From contig JACKHZ010000008.1 in NCBI GenBank assembly GCA_020638735.1, positions 620,001-684,000 of the forward strand: DNA of 64,000 nucleotides. Reading direction: 5' to 3'. Of this stretch, positions 18,436-27,169 are shown piece after piece. Each line of letters starts with the position of its first letter. Position 1 is the first letter of the stretch. The notes under the pieces were generated by a model that saw only the letters and a program-made list of their open reading frames with translations, made no database searches and was not told the DNA's origin. Made by a program: the position numbers and the translations under genes. This stretch comes from Planctomycetota bacterium. Lineage in GTDB: Bacteria; Planctomycetota; UBA1135; UBA2386.

Positions 18436-19854
18436 ATGCGCGCCCTGCTCCGGTCTTCCCTGTTGTCGCTGCTCGCGATCGCGTGCGCCTGCGCTGGCAC
18501 ACCGCGCACCTCGACCACCCGCCCCAACGTGATCGTCGTGCTCGCCGACGACCTCGGCTGCGCCGACCTGTCGTGCCTCGGCTGCACCGACATCGCCACG
18601 CCCAACCTCGATCGCCTCGCCGCTTCGGGCCTGTTGCTCACCGACGCGCACGTCTCGGCGTCGGTCTGCGCGCCGAGCCGCGCCGGGCTGATGACCGGCC
18701 GCTACCAGCAGCGCTGCGGCGCCGAGTGCAACGGCAGTCCGCCCGACGGCGTCAACGTGCCGGGCACGACGGTGACGATGGCCGAGGCGATGCGCGACGC
18801 GGGCTACCAGACGTTCGCCGTCGGCAAATGGCACCTCGGCTCCGCGCCGGAGTGCCGGCCAGAAGCGCAGGGCTTCGACCGCTTCGCCGGCTTCCTCGGC
18901 GGCAGCCGCAGCTACTTCGCGATCGACGCGCCGGGTGTGCAGCAGGCGCTGTGGCGCGACGGTGCGCGCGTGCCCGAAGCGGAGATCGGCTACCTGACCG
19001 ACTGGCTGACCGACGCGGCGCTGCAGCAGGTCGACCAGCGCGACCCGACGCGGCCGTTCTTGCTCTACCTGGCCTACAACGCGCCGCACACGCCGATGCA
19101 CGCCAGCGAAGCGGACCTCGCGCGCTTCCCCGGGCTCGCCGGCAAGCGGCGCACCTACGCGGCGATGGTGCACGCGCTCGACCGCGGCGTCGGCCGCGTG
19201 CTCGACGCGCTCGACCAGCAGGGCATCGCCGACGACACGCTGGTGGTGTTCCTCGCCGACAACGGCGGCGCCACCGACAACGGCAGCGACAACGGGCCTT
19301 GGCGCGGCATGAAGGGCAGCCTGTGGGAAGGCGGCCATCGCGTGCCGTTCGCGGTGCGCTGGCCCGGCGGCGGCATCGGCGGCGGCATCGTCGGCGGGCG
19401 GCGTTCGGCGACGCTGTGCTCCAGCCTCGACGTGATGGCGAGCGCGCTCGCGGCGGCCGGACGCGGCGACCAGCTCGCGGCACTGCAGCTCGACGGCGTC
19501 GACATGCTGCCGGCGTGGCGCGGCGAGGCCGAAGCGATGTCGCGCGACACGGTGTTCTGGCGGCGCGCGGTCGCCGCTGGCGTGCGCCGCGGCGACCACA
19601 AGCTGTGGCGCGTCACCGAAGCGGACGGTTCGTTCCGCTACGGGCTCGTCAACCTGCGCGACGACCCGAAGGAGCAGCACGACCTGGCCGCGTTGCAGCC
19701 CGAACGCGTGCGCGAACTCGCCGCAGCACTGACCGACTGGGAGCGCGGCCTCGACGCGCCGCGATGGCTCGAGGGGGCCCGTTGGGAGGCGAACCAGCGC
19801 CAGAAGCACGACTTCGCCGTCGTCGGCCGCGAAGCCGAGCGGCGGCTGCTGTGA
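18436..19854 (+). CDS. sulfatase, lipoprotein
   Basis: 472 residues, type I sulfatase hydrolysing sulfate esters, probably of sulfated polysaccharides. The signal contains a likely lipobox (LAIACAC). DD at 38-39 begins the metal site, and C78 of CAPSR is the formylglycine precursor (SVCAPSRAGLMTGRY). GKWHLG and the second metal motif LADNGG are present. FGly formation would need an anaerobic or FGE-type maturase not seen here. The ATG at 18436 is chosen for the signal peptide. Downstream the sequence runs into the fragment region at 19.9 kb. Confidence 0.9.
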   Translation: MRALLRSSLLSLLAIACACAGTPRTSTTRPNVIVVLADDLGCADLSCLGCTDIATPNLDRLAASGLLLTDAHVSASVCAPSRAGLMTGRYQQRCGAECNGSPPDGVNVPGTTVTMAEAMRDAGYQTFAVGKWHLGSAPECRPEAQGFDRFAGFLGGSRSYFAIDAPGVQQALWRDGARVPEAEIGYLTDWLTDAALQQVDQRDPTRPFLLYLAYNAPHTPMHASEADLARFPGLAGKRRTYAAMVHALDRGVGRVLDALDQQGIADDTLVVFLADNGGATDNGSDNGPWRGMKGSLWEGGHRVPFAVRWPGGGIGGGIVGGRRSATLCSSLDVMASALAAAGRGDQLAALQLDGVDMLPAWRGEAEAMSRDTVFWRRAVAAGVRRGDHKLWRVTEADGSFRYGLVNLRDDPKEQHDLAALQPERVRELAAALTDWERGLDAPRWLEGARWEANQRQKHDFAVVGREAERRLL

Positions 19855-19961
19855 CAGCGGCCAGAAGCGATCACAGCTCTTGCTGCACGGACCTATACGT
19901 CTACGCCTAATACGGCTACGAGCGCCTGTGCAGATCCTCCATCGGAGTTGGGATTTGCACG

Positions 19962-20273
19962 ATGCCTCGATACCGCCCCCGCCGCCTCGAGGCGGCGCTG
20001 CATCGCGGCGAGCCGGTCGAGTTCGCGCATTGGCGCTCCGCCGCCGGGGACGAGGTGGATCTCGTCATCGAATGGAACCAGCGGTTGTTCGGCGTCGAGG
20101 TCAAATCGACTTCGACACCGCGCCCAGAACACGCGGCCGGACTGCGGCGTTGGCTCGAGCTCGCCGGACCGCGGGCGCGAGGCGTGCTCGCCTGCCTGGT
20201 GGACGAGCCCCAAGCGCTCGGCGGCGGCGTGCACGCGGTGCCCTGGTGGCTGCCGGGTCGATCCCGATCGTGA
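19962..20273 (+). pseudogene. C-terminal remnant of a DUF4143-type ATPase
   Basis: 103 residues matching only the end of AAA-family proteins with a DUF4143 tail: FAHWRSAAGDEVDLVIEW followed by LFGVEVKST, the conserved R-x2-GxEVDxxxE ... EVKS arrangement of the restriction-like fold, and a proper C terminus (HAVPWWLPGRSRS). The ATPase domain and most of DUF4143 are absent and a TAA stop lies in frame at 19908. About 100 bp upstream is poorer in GC than the surroundings. It looks like the tail left after a deletion or imported on foreign DNA. Confidence 0.7.
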
Positions 20274-20301
20274 TCGCGGAACAGGCGGCCGCGCCCTGCA
20301 C

Positions 20302-20643
20302 CTACGGATCGAGGTTGCCTTCCGGCGACAGGAGCAGCGCGTGCGTGTCGGGTGCGCTGCCGGCGGAGAACGACCAGGCGATGCCGGGCACCAGCGCGTC
20401 GATGCGCGGCCGGATGAACTCGAGCACCTCGTCCTGCTTGCCCTCGACGCCGACGATGCCGTGCAGGTGCGCGGTGTGCTCGGCGAAGTCCTTCCAGAAC
20501 GTCGCGACGTGCGCCGAGTAGCTGTCGGCGCTCGGCGCCTCGGCCGGCGCACCAGGTGCGGCGGCGGGCGGGTTCGCTTCCTGGCTCGTCAGCGACGCAG
20601 CAACGATCAGGGTGAACGAGAACGCGAACCCGTGCCGGCTCAC
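20302..20643 (-). pseudogene. secreted hypothetical protein, apparently 3'-truncated
   Basis: 113 residues. GTG start at 20643 overlaps the stop of the M28 peptidase gene (GTGA), so it is the second gene of that unit. Signal peptide (FTLIVAASLTSQE), then a Pro/Ala linker and a domain start YSAHVATFWKDFAEH, VLEFIRPRIDALVPGIAW, THALLLSPEGNLDP, then a TAG. The domain appears to stop after its second strand, as if the 3' half were lost where the DUF4143 remnant begins 28 bp away. That it is truncated is my reading of the fold, not proven. Confidence 0.5.
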
Positions 20644-22322
20644 CGACCGCCGCCCCCGCCGGCGTTGGCGCCGCCGCCGAGCGTCACCTCCACCGTGACC
20701 TCCTGATCGCCGCGCTTGACCGTCACCGGCACCGTCGGCTTGTCGCCGCCGAGCGCCTGGAACAGGTCGCGACGGTCGGTGATCTTGGTCTCGCCGATCT
20801 TCACCAGCTTGTCGCCGGCCTTCAGCCCGGCCTTGGCGGCGCCGCCGCCTTCGGTCAGTTCGGCGATCGTCACGCCGTCGTCGCCGAGCTGCACGCCGAG
20901 CGTGCGCCGGCCGCCGCGCCGACCGCCGCCGCCGCCGCCGAAGCCGCGCTGCACGACCATGTTCTCGCGCGTCAGCAGCTCCGGCAGGTTGGCGATGCCG
21001 AGCGCGCCGGTCGCGACCACCACCGAGGTGTGCCGCTGGTACTCCGGGATCGCCGCGTCGAACGTGTCGTACTGCGTGTGGTGCGTGTGCGTGTAGTTGG
21101 CGACGCCGGCCTGGTCCCAGAAGAAGCCAGGAACGCCGGCCGCGGTGAACGACTCGTGGTCGCTGCCGATCGGCCGGAACGCCTCGATCGCGCGGATCTT
21201 GAACGGCATCTCCTGCGACAGCCCGACGACGTGCGCGAACGCGGTCTCGAGCTGCGGCCCCATCTCCGCCATGCCGGCGATGCCGGACACGTAGTTGGTG
21301 CCGCCGTCGTGCACCAGGCAGGCGCTGTACTTGCCCATCTCGTCCTGGTGCTTCTGCACCCAGGCCTTCGAGCCGAGCAGGCCCTGCTCTTCACCGCTCC
21401 ACAGCATGAAGCGGATCGTGCGCTTGGGCTTCGCGCCCATCGCCATCAGGATGCGCGCCGCTTCGAACGTCGTCGCCGTGCCGGTGCCGTTGTCGGTGGT
21501 GCCGGTGGCGCCGTCCCAGCTGTCGATGTGGCCGCCGACGACGACGTACTGGTCCGGGAACTCGGTGCCCGGGATGTCGGCGATGACGTTGTAGAGCGGG
21601 ATCGGGCCGCGGCGGAAGTGGTTGCGGATGTCGAACTCGACCTCGACCGGCGTGCCGGCGTCGAGGTGCTTGAGCATCGCTTCGTAGCCGTCGTTGCGCA
21701 CCCGCACGATCGGCAGCTGCGGCAGGTTGTCGTAGTCGATGCGGCTGTTGCCCGAGGTCAGCAGCAGCTCGCCGCGCTGGCCTTCGCGACCGGTGACGTA
21801 GCCGAAGCCGCCTTCCTCGATCATCGCCTGGTTCAGCGCTTCGAACAGCGCGCCGCGCGGGGTCGTCGTCAGCACCAGCCAGACGCCGCGCAGCTCACCC
21901 TTCAGCTTGTCGAGCTCGGCCTCGTCCTTCGGCGCCGCCAGCAGCGGACCGCGCGACGGCCGGTGCGTGCCGGCGGTCCACGCGTCGGTGCTGCAGACGA
22001 ACTCGATCTGCTCCGGCGAGGTCATGCGCCCCCACCACGGCCCACGGTTGAAGCCGACCGGGAACTCGCCCCACTGCTCCATGTGGGCGTTCTCGATGCC
22101 CATGCTCTGGAAGTGCTCGACCGCCCATTCGCAGGCGACGGTCAGGTTGTCGGAGCCGGTCAAGCGCGGGCCGATGCGGTTGACGAGGTGATCGAGGTGA
22201 TCCATCACCTTGCTGTTGCCGAGGCCCTCCTTCTTGATCGCGGCGAAGTCGGCGTCGGAGACCTGCGCCCACAGCGCCGGAGCGGCGAGGACGCAGACGA
22301 AGGCAGTGCGGAGGGGGGACAT
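20640..22322 (-). CDS. M28-family zinc aminopeptidase with C-terminal PDZ domain, secreted
   Basis: 560 residues. Signal peptide (FVCVLAAPALWAQ). The M28 catalytic core carries H265 and D267 (GGHIDSWD), D277 (TTDNGTG), the E311-E312 pair of SGEEQG, then HDGGTNY, GSDHESF and HTHHTQYDTFD for the remaining zinc ligands. A Gly/Arg-rich hinge (FGGGGGGRRGGRR) leads to a PDZ domain (LGVQLGDD ... GGAAKAGLKAGDKLVKIG) and a Gly tail. Exported peptidase acting on N-terminal residues. Divergent from rlmD; a TATGGT lies 9 nt before the ATG. Confidence 0.9.
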   Translation of the reverse strand: MSPLRTAFVCVLAAPALWAQVSDADFAAIKKEGLGNSKVMDHLDHLVNRIGPRLTGSDNLTVACEWAVEHFQSMGIENAHMEQWGEFPVGFNRGPWWGRMTSPEQIEFVCSTDAWTAGTHRPSRGPLLAAPKDEAELDKLKGELRGVWLVLTTTPRGALFEALNQAMIEEGGFGYVTGREGQRGELLLTSGNSRIDYDNLPQLPIVRVRNDGYEAMLKHLDAGTPVEVEFDIRNHFRRGPIPLYNVIADIPGTEFPDQYVVVGGHIDSWDGATGTTDNGTGTATTFEAARILMAMGAKPKRTIRFMLWSGEEQGLLGSKAWVQKHQDEMGKYSACLVHDGGTNYVSGIAGMAEMGPQLETAFAHVVGLSQEMPFKIRAIEAFRPIGSDHESFTAAGVPGFFWDQAGVANYTHTHHTQYDTFDAAIPEYQRHTSVVVATGALGIANLPELLTRENMVVQRGFGGGGGGRRGGRRTLGVQLGDDGVTIAELTEGGGAAKAGLKAGDKLVKIGETKITDRRDLFQALGGDKPTVPVTVKRGDQEVTVEVTLGGGANAGGGGGR

Positions 22323-22443
22323 GGTGGCGAGACCATACGCTCGGGCGGGCCCCGGCCGAGGGCCGGGATGTGTCCCAGGCGCGTCGCTTCTTGCCCCAAC
22401 GCACCCTTGCCAGCCGCCAACCCGCCGCGTCAACTCGCGGGCC

Positions 22444-23847
22444 GTGTCCGATCGCTCCTCCCGCCGCCACGCCCCGGTGCCCGTCGTCCGCGGCGACACC
22501 GTGACGATCGACGTCGATCGGCTGGGTGAAGGCCCGGACGCGCTCGGCAAGGTCGATGACTACGTGGTGTTCGTGCCGGGCCTGCTGCCCGGCGAACGCG
22601 CCACGATCGAGATCACCTCCGCCGGTCGCAAGCACGGCCGCGGCGAGGTCGTCGCGCTGCGCCGCCGCTCGGCCGATCGCATCGAGCCGCGCTGCCGCCA
22701 CTTCCTCGACTGCGGCGGCTGCCACCTGCAGCACCTCGTCTACGACCGCCAACTCGAAGAGAAGCGCGGCCGCGTCGAACGCGCGGTGCGCTTCGCGCTC
22801 GGCGACGACGCCCCGGAGATCCCGCCGACGGTCGCCGCCGCCGAACCCTACGGCCAGCGCCACAAGGTCGTGCTGCACCTGCACAACGACGGCTACCGGC
22901 TGGTCGGCGCGCTGCACCGCGCGCGCAGCCTCGACCTGGTGCCGGTGACGCAGTGCCCGGCCAGCCAGCCGCGCGCGTTCCAGCTGGCGCTGAAGGTCGT
23001 CGACCTGCTGGCGCGGCTGCGCCATCGCGCCTGGGATCCCGACTTCGGCCGCGACGGCATCCTGCGCGCCGTGCTGGTGCGGCGCACGACGCTCGGCCAC
23101 AGCCACGTCGTGATCGTCGCCCAGACGCCCGAGGTGCCCGGCCTCGACGACGTGCTCGACGAGATCCTGCGCGCCGGCGCGACGACCATCAGCCTCAACC
23201 ACAACGACGGCGAGATGTCGCGCCTGCTCGGCCGCGAGACGCGCCTGCTGCGCGGCCCCGAACGCATCGAGGAGCGGCTCGGCGACCTGCGCTACCTGCT
23301 GTCGGCGACGTCGTTCTTCCAGACCTCGCCGGCGATGGCGTGGCGACTGTGCGAGCACGTCGTGGATTGGCTCGACCCCGGCGAAGACGACGTCGTCGGC
23401 GACCTGTTCTGCGGCGGCGGCCTGCTGACGCTGCCGCTGGCGCGGCGCGCGCAGCGCGCGTTCGGCATCGAACTGAGCAGCCAGGCCGTCGACGACGCGC
23501 GCGCCGCGGCGTCGGCCAACGGCATCCACAACGTCACCTTCCGCCAGGGCCACGTCGACGGCTGGCTCAACAGCGCTGTCAACGGCGCCGGCCGCGGCGA
23601 CCTGCCGCTGCCGAACCTGATCGCGCTCGACCCACCGCGCAGCGGCCTCGAGGACTCGGTGATCACGGCCCTCGACCGCGTCGGGGCGCAGCGCCTCGCC
23701 TACGTGTCGTGCGAACCGCAGGCGCTCGGCCGCGACCTGCCGCGGCTGCGACAGATCGGCTACCGCACGGTCGAGGTCACCCCGTTCGACATGTTCCCGC
23801 AGACCGGGCACGTCGAAGCGGTGGCGTGCCTCGAGCGCGTTCGCTGA
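22444..23847 (+). CDS. rlmD: 23S rRNA (uracil-5-)-methyltransferase, RlmD/RumA type
   Basis: 467 residues. SAM-dependent m5U methyltransferase. An N-terminal TRAM-like beta barrel (VVRGDTVTIDVDRLGEG) is followed by Fe-S cluster ligands C84, C90, C93 (RCRHFLDCGGC), the SAM fold (VVGDLFCGGGLLTLPLA), DPPRSGLE and the catalytic cysteine of YVSCEPQALGRDL. The GTG at 22444 is chosen as it immediately precedes the TRAM domain; upstream in-frame sequence is unlike protein. The exact target uridine cannot be told. Confidence 0.88.
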   Translation: MSDRSSRRHAPVPVVRGDTVTIDVDRLGEGPDALGKVDDYVVFVPGLLPGERATIEITSAGRKHGRGEVVALRRRSADRIEPRCRHFLDCGGCHLQHLVYDRQLEEKRGRVERAVRFALGDDAPEIPPTVAAAEPYGQRHKVVLHLHNDGYRLVGALHRARSLDLVPVTQCPASQPRAFQLALKVVDLLARLRHRAWDPDFGRDGILRAVLVRRTTLGHSHVVIVAQTPEVPGLDDVLDEILRAGATTISLNHNDGEMSRLLGRETRLLRGPERIEERLGDLRYLLSATSFFQTSPAMAWRLCEHVVDWLDPGEDDVVGDLFCGGGLLTLPLARRAQRAFGIELSSQAVDDARAAASANGIHNVTFRQGHVDGWLNSAVNGAGRGDLPLPNLIALDPPRSGLEDSVITALDRVGAQRLAYVSCEPQALGRDLPRLRQIGYRTVEVTPFDMFPQTGHVEAVACLERVR

Positions 23848-23880
23848 GCCGCGCCGTTCCCGGAGCGGCCGCCGATCCCG

Positions 23881-23886
23881 TATCGT
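23881..23886 (+). promoter_or_regulatory. candidate -10 hexamer (TATCGT) for a leaderless start
   Basis: TATCGT lies 6 nt upstream of the ATG at 23893, so a transcript would begin at or next to the start codon. One of a recurring set in this window. Confidence 0.5.
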
Positions 23887-23892
23887 CCGCGC

Positions 23893-25965
23893 ATGCGCCG
23901 CCTCCTGCCGCTGCTCCTCGCATCCGCCATCGCGTCTGCCGCTGCGATCGCCCAGGACCCCGGCGACGTGCGGACCCTCGGCCGCCTCCGCGCCGCCGGC
24001 CTGCAGAAGCTCGCGGCCCAATGGCCCACCACCCGGCTCGGCCGCCTGTTCGCCGATCCGGACGTGGCGCCGGCCGCGGCCAAGGTCCTGCACGTGCATG
24101 CCGCAGAGGCGGCGCGCCGCCGCGAGACGATCGCCGCCGCGTTGAGCGGGCGCTACGAGCTGGAGCCGTGGCTGGTGTCGTGGATCTCGGCGCGCCGCGT
24201 GGACCCGACGAACATGCTCGACGTCGACGTCGCCGAGACCGACCAGGTCGAGCTGCTGGCGCTGATGGTCGTCGACCAGCCGTTCACGATGGCCAACGTG
24301 CTGGCGCGGACCTGCACGCCGCGACACGAGGGCAAGTGGACCCAGGAGTTCGAGGCCGAGGCGGCGAGGCTGCGCGCGTCCACTGCGCTGCGCGAGGTGC
24401 CCGACGCCAAGGTCGACAGCTTTCCGGCGTATCTCTTCACCTCGCCGACCGAGGAGGACCAGGAAGGGTTCACCAACCCGAGCTGGATGCTGCATCTGCC
24501 CGGGCGCTTCGTGCGCATCACCGGCAACGCGCCGCCCGGCGTGCTGACGCAGCTGTCGGAGCGCGCCGCGCCGGGCCTCTCGATCACGCTGGACGCCGCG
24601 GCGAGCATGCTGCAGTTCGAGCAGCAGCAGCGCACGCCGGAGGAGTTCCTGATGCTCGGCTTCGACAAGCTCTCCAGCTTGGAGTGGCGGAGCACGTTCG
24701 CCGGCGAGCACGTGATCGCCGAGATCGTCGCCGTGACCGAGGCAACGCCGACCGGCCTGGTCGGCGCGATCGTCAACGGCACTGCAGCGCTGCCGCGGCA
24801 GCCGCTGCCGGACGGCGCGCTGGTGCAGCTGCGCTGCGCGCTCGACCTCGAGTGCCTGGCGGCGATCGCCGCGTCGATGCGGCTGGGCCTGCCGCCGACG
24901 ATGCTGGCGCAGCTGCAGAAGGCGCTGACCGGCGGCGTCGCGCTGGGCATCTGCGCCCCGCCGCCGGGTGGCCTGATCCCGCGAGTGCACCTGTCGCTCG
25001 GCGTCGCCGACCGCGCGGCGCTCGACCAGCTGCTCGCGCAGATCGTCGACGACGAACTGCCGCACAAGACGGCCGAGTACGAAGGCGTGCAGTGCACCGT
25101 GCTGCAGCTTCCCGAGGTGCCGAACGGCCTGCAGCCGGCGTTCTGCGTGCACGACGGCGCGCTGCACTTCGCCGAGTCGCCGCGCACGCTGCGCAAGTTC
25201 CTGCAGCTGCTCGGCGAAGGCGGCGACGCGATGGAGGTCGGCGACATCGCCGTGCCGGACGGCCCCGGCGAGCTGCTGCCGACGCTCGACCTGCGTTTCG
25301 ACGAGGCGGCCGTCTACCGCGCCTACTACGACACGTGGCTGCCGCTGCTCGCGTTGACGCTCGGCGCGGGACAGCTCGAGATGGTCCTGGAGAAGGACGA
25401 CCTGCCGGATCCGGACACCGTCGACCAGCACTGCGGCTTCGGCCGCGGCGTGCTGCGGCGCGACGGCAAGCGCTACCTGCTGCAGCAGCAGGGCACGTTC
25501 GGCGGCATCGAGGCGCTGGCGTTGACGCTGCTCTGGGGCCCGCTGATCGCGGCCCAGCTGCACGACAACCTGACGGACAACATCGCCGAAGGGATCGCCG
25601 CGCAGCAGCTGTCCAAGGTGCAGGACGCCCTGGCGGCGTTCCAGCAGCGCGAGCAGCGCCGCCCGACGGACCTCGCCGAGCTGTTCGCCGCGCAGCGCCT
25701 GGCGAAGGACGCGCTGCTGCTCCCCGGGGACGACCTCGCCGAGCCGCTGACGCTGGCCGACGGCACGACCACGCGCTGCTCGTATCGCTACTTCCCGGAG
25801 ACCACGCCGTGGGACACGACAGGGGACGGCACCGCCGCGGTGCTGATCGAGATCCGCCCGCACCGCTATCAACGCGCCGTGCTGACGGCGGACGGCAGGG
25901 TGCAGCAGGACTACAGCAACGACTCGCGCAAGCCGATCGACGCGTTCGCCGCGACCGGCCGCTAG
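23893..25965 (+). CDS. large secreted hypothetical protein, DUF3352-like layout
   Basis: 690 residues with signal peptide (LLLASAIASAAAIAQ). Middle part (residues 290-520) has PDGALVQLRCALDLECL, LTGGVALGICAPPPG and FCVHDGALHFAESPRTLRKF, similar in arrangement to DUF3352-type periplasmic proteins. The last 120 residues (VQDALAAFQQREQRRPTDL ... LTLADGTTTRCSYRYFP) look like a pseudopilin-type outer domain. TATCGT lies exactly 6 nt before the ATG, suggesting leaderless expression. Function unknown. Confidence 0.65.
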   Translation: MRRLLPLLLASAIASAAAIAQDPGDVRTLGRLRAAGLQKLAAQWPTTRLGRLFADPDVAPAAAKVLHVHAAEAARRRETIAAALSGRYELEPWLVSWISARRVDPTNMLDVDVAETDQVELLALMVVDQPFTMANVLARTCTPRHEGKWTQEFEAEAARLRASTALREVPDAKVDSFPAYLFTSPTEEDQEGFTNPSWMLHLPGRFVRITGNAPPGVLTQLSERAAPGLSITLDAAASMLQFEQQQRTPEEFLMLGFDKLSSLEWRSTFAGEHVIAEIVAVTEATPTGLVGAIVNGTAALPRQPLPDGALVQLRCALDLECLAAIAASMRLGLPPTMLAQLQKALTGGVALGICAPPPGGLIPRVHLSLGVADRAALDQLLAQIVDDELPHKTAEYEGVQCTVLQLPEVPNGLQPAFCVHDGALHFAESPRTLRKFLQLLGEGGDAMEVGDIAVPDGPGELLPTLDLRFDEAAVYRAYYDTWLPLLALTLGAGQLEMVLEKDDLPDPDTVDQHCGFGRGVLRRDGKRYLLQQQGTFGGIEALALTLLWGPLIAAQLHDNLTDNIAEGIAAQQLSKVQDALAAFQQREQRRPTDLAELFAAQRLAKDALLLPGDDLAEPLTLADGTTTRCSYRYFPETTPWDTTGDGTAAVLIEIRPHRYQRAVLTADGRVQQDYSNDSRKPIDAFAATGR

Positions 25966-25986
25966 GCGTCCCGGGAAGCCGCGTCC

Positions 25987-27024
25987 CTAGCCGCGCTCCT
26001 TGGCCTCGAGCACGCGGTCGAGCGTGACGAAGATCTCCTCGCTGCCCTGCTCCATCGACCGCAGCTCGTCGGTGATCGCGTCGAGGTTGCGGTCGACGTC
26101 GTCGAGCAGCGAGAAGACACGTTGCGTGCTGCGGTGCACGGTCGCGTGCGGCGGCTCGATGGCGCCGAAGCCCGGCACGCCGCCGAACAGCCTCCGCCCT
26201 TCGCCTTCGTAGTACCACTTGCCGAGGCGGCAGTCGTGGTGGTCGACGAACGAGAAGGCCGCCTCGCCCTTCAGCACCGACAGGTAGGTGTTGACCTTCC
26301 ACAGCACGTGGTCGAGCTTGGCCAGCGCCATGAACACGCGGTCGTTGGTGCCGCTGAGGTGCTCCGCTGCGGCGTTGGTCCGGTCGTGGGTGCGATCGAT
26401 CGCCGACGAGAACTCGGCGACGTGCTCGCTGGCCGAACGCGAGTTCGCCCCGGCAGCGCGGATCGTCTCCTGCACGCTGGCGGCGCCGGTCGAGATGGTC
26501 CGCGTCAGCTGCGCGATGCGGCCGACCATGCTGCCGGTCTGCTTGCTGAGCGCCTTGACCTCACTGGCGACGACCGCGAAGCCCTTGCCGGCCGCCCCGG
26601 CGCGCGCCGCCTCGATCGTCGCGTTGAGCGCCAGCAGGTTGGTCTGGTCGGCGATGCCCTCGATCTCCTCGAGGATCTTGCCGATCTCCATCACCTGACC
26701 GTTCAGCTCCTCGACCTGCCCGTGCGCCGCGTCGAGGCTCCGGGTCAGTACCGCCGAGTCCTCGTGGATGCCGCGTGCCTGCTCGGCCAGCCGGCTGGCG
26801 TCGTCGCGGATGCCGTGGAACGCGCCGGCGACCTCCTGGTTGAGCTTCAGCGTCGCCGCGATGTTGGCCTGCACGGTCGCCAACCCGGCGCGGGCCTGTT
26901 CGTTCTCGAGCAGGAACAGTTCGCGCAGGCGGGCGGAACGCGCCTCGAGCGTCGCGAGGCGCGTCGCCAACGCCGCCGTGTCCTCGCCGGTGCCGGGCGA
27001 ACGGTTGTCGAGGATCTCCATCAT
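25987..27024 (-). CDS. soluble methyl-accepting-type signalling protein with CZB domain
   Basis: 345 residues, no membrane segment. Coiled coil (residues 15-110), then the chemoreceptor hairpin tip EIEGIADQTNLLALNATIEA with ARAGAAGKGFAVVASEVK, then a C-terminal zinc-binding CZB domain (DHHDCRLGKWYYEGEG, F-x-PPHATVH). CZB domains sense zinc or hypochlorite-linked redox state. The two ATGs at 27024 and 27021 are both possible. Divergent from the FlgG-like lipoprotein. No che genes are adjacent, so the output partner is unknown. Confidence 0.88.
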   Translation of the reverse strand: MMEILDNRSPGTGEDTAALATRLATLEARSARLRELFLLENEQARAGLATVQANIAATLKLNQEVAGAFHGIRDDASRLAEQARGIHEDSAVLTRSLDAAHGQVEELNGQVMEIGKILEEIEGIADQTNLLALNATIEAARAGAAGKGFAVVASEVKALSKQTGSMVGRIAQLTRTISTGAASVQETIRAAGANSRSASEHVAEFSSAIDRTHDRTNAAAEHLSGTNDRVFMALAKLDHVLWKVNTYLSVLKGEAAFSFVDHHDCRLGKWYYEGEGRRLFGGVPGFGAIEPPHATVHRSTQRVFSLLDDVDRNLDAITDELRSMEQGSEEIFVTLDRVLEAKERG

Positions 27025-27169
27025 CGCAGTCGCGAAATCGGCACTGGGCCGCGGCTGCCTGAAGCCGATCGCCCGGCCGCGCGACACCGGACCGATGCCT
27101 CAAGTCGGGACCGCGGTGTGTCGATGGCCGACGGACGCCACACCCCCTGGCGCGATCGCCGACACCGCC

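Noticed and set aside
19860..19961. possible small RNA or tRNA remnant in the GC-poorer stretch
   Set aside because: No cloverleaf or recognisable RNA motif could be drawn.
20280..20310. TAG of the truncated secreted gene as a recoded codon
   Set aside because: It is TAG, not TGA, and the sequence beyond is the antisense of the DUF4143 remnant.
21895..25872. 1325-codon open frame on the minus strand
   Set aside because: Arg/Ala/Asp-rich composition of a shadow frame. It lies opposite rlmD and the gene at 23893, which have clear motifs.
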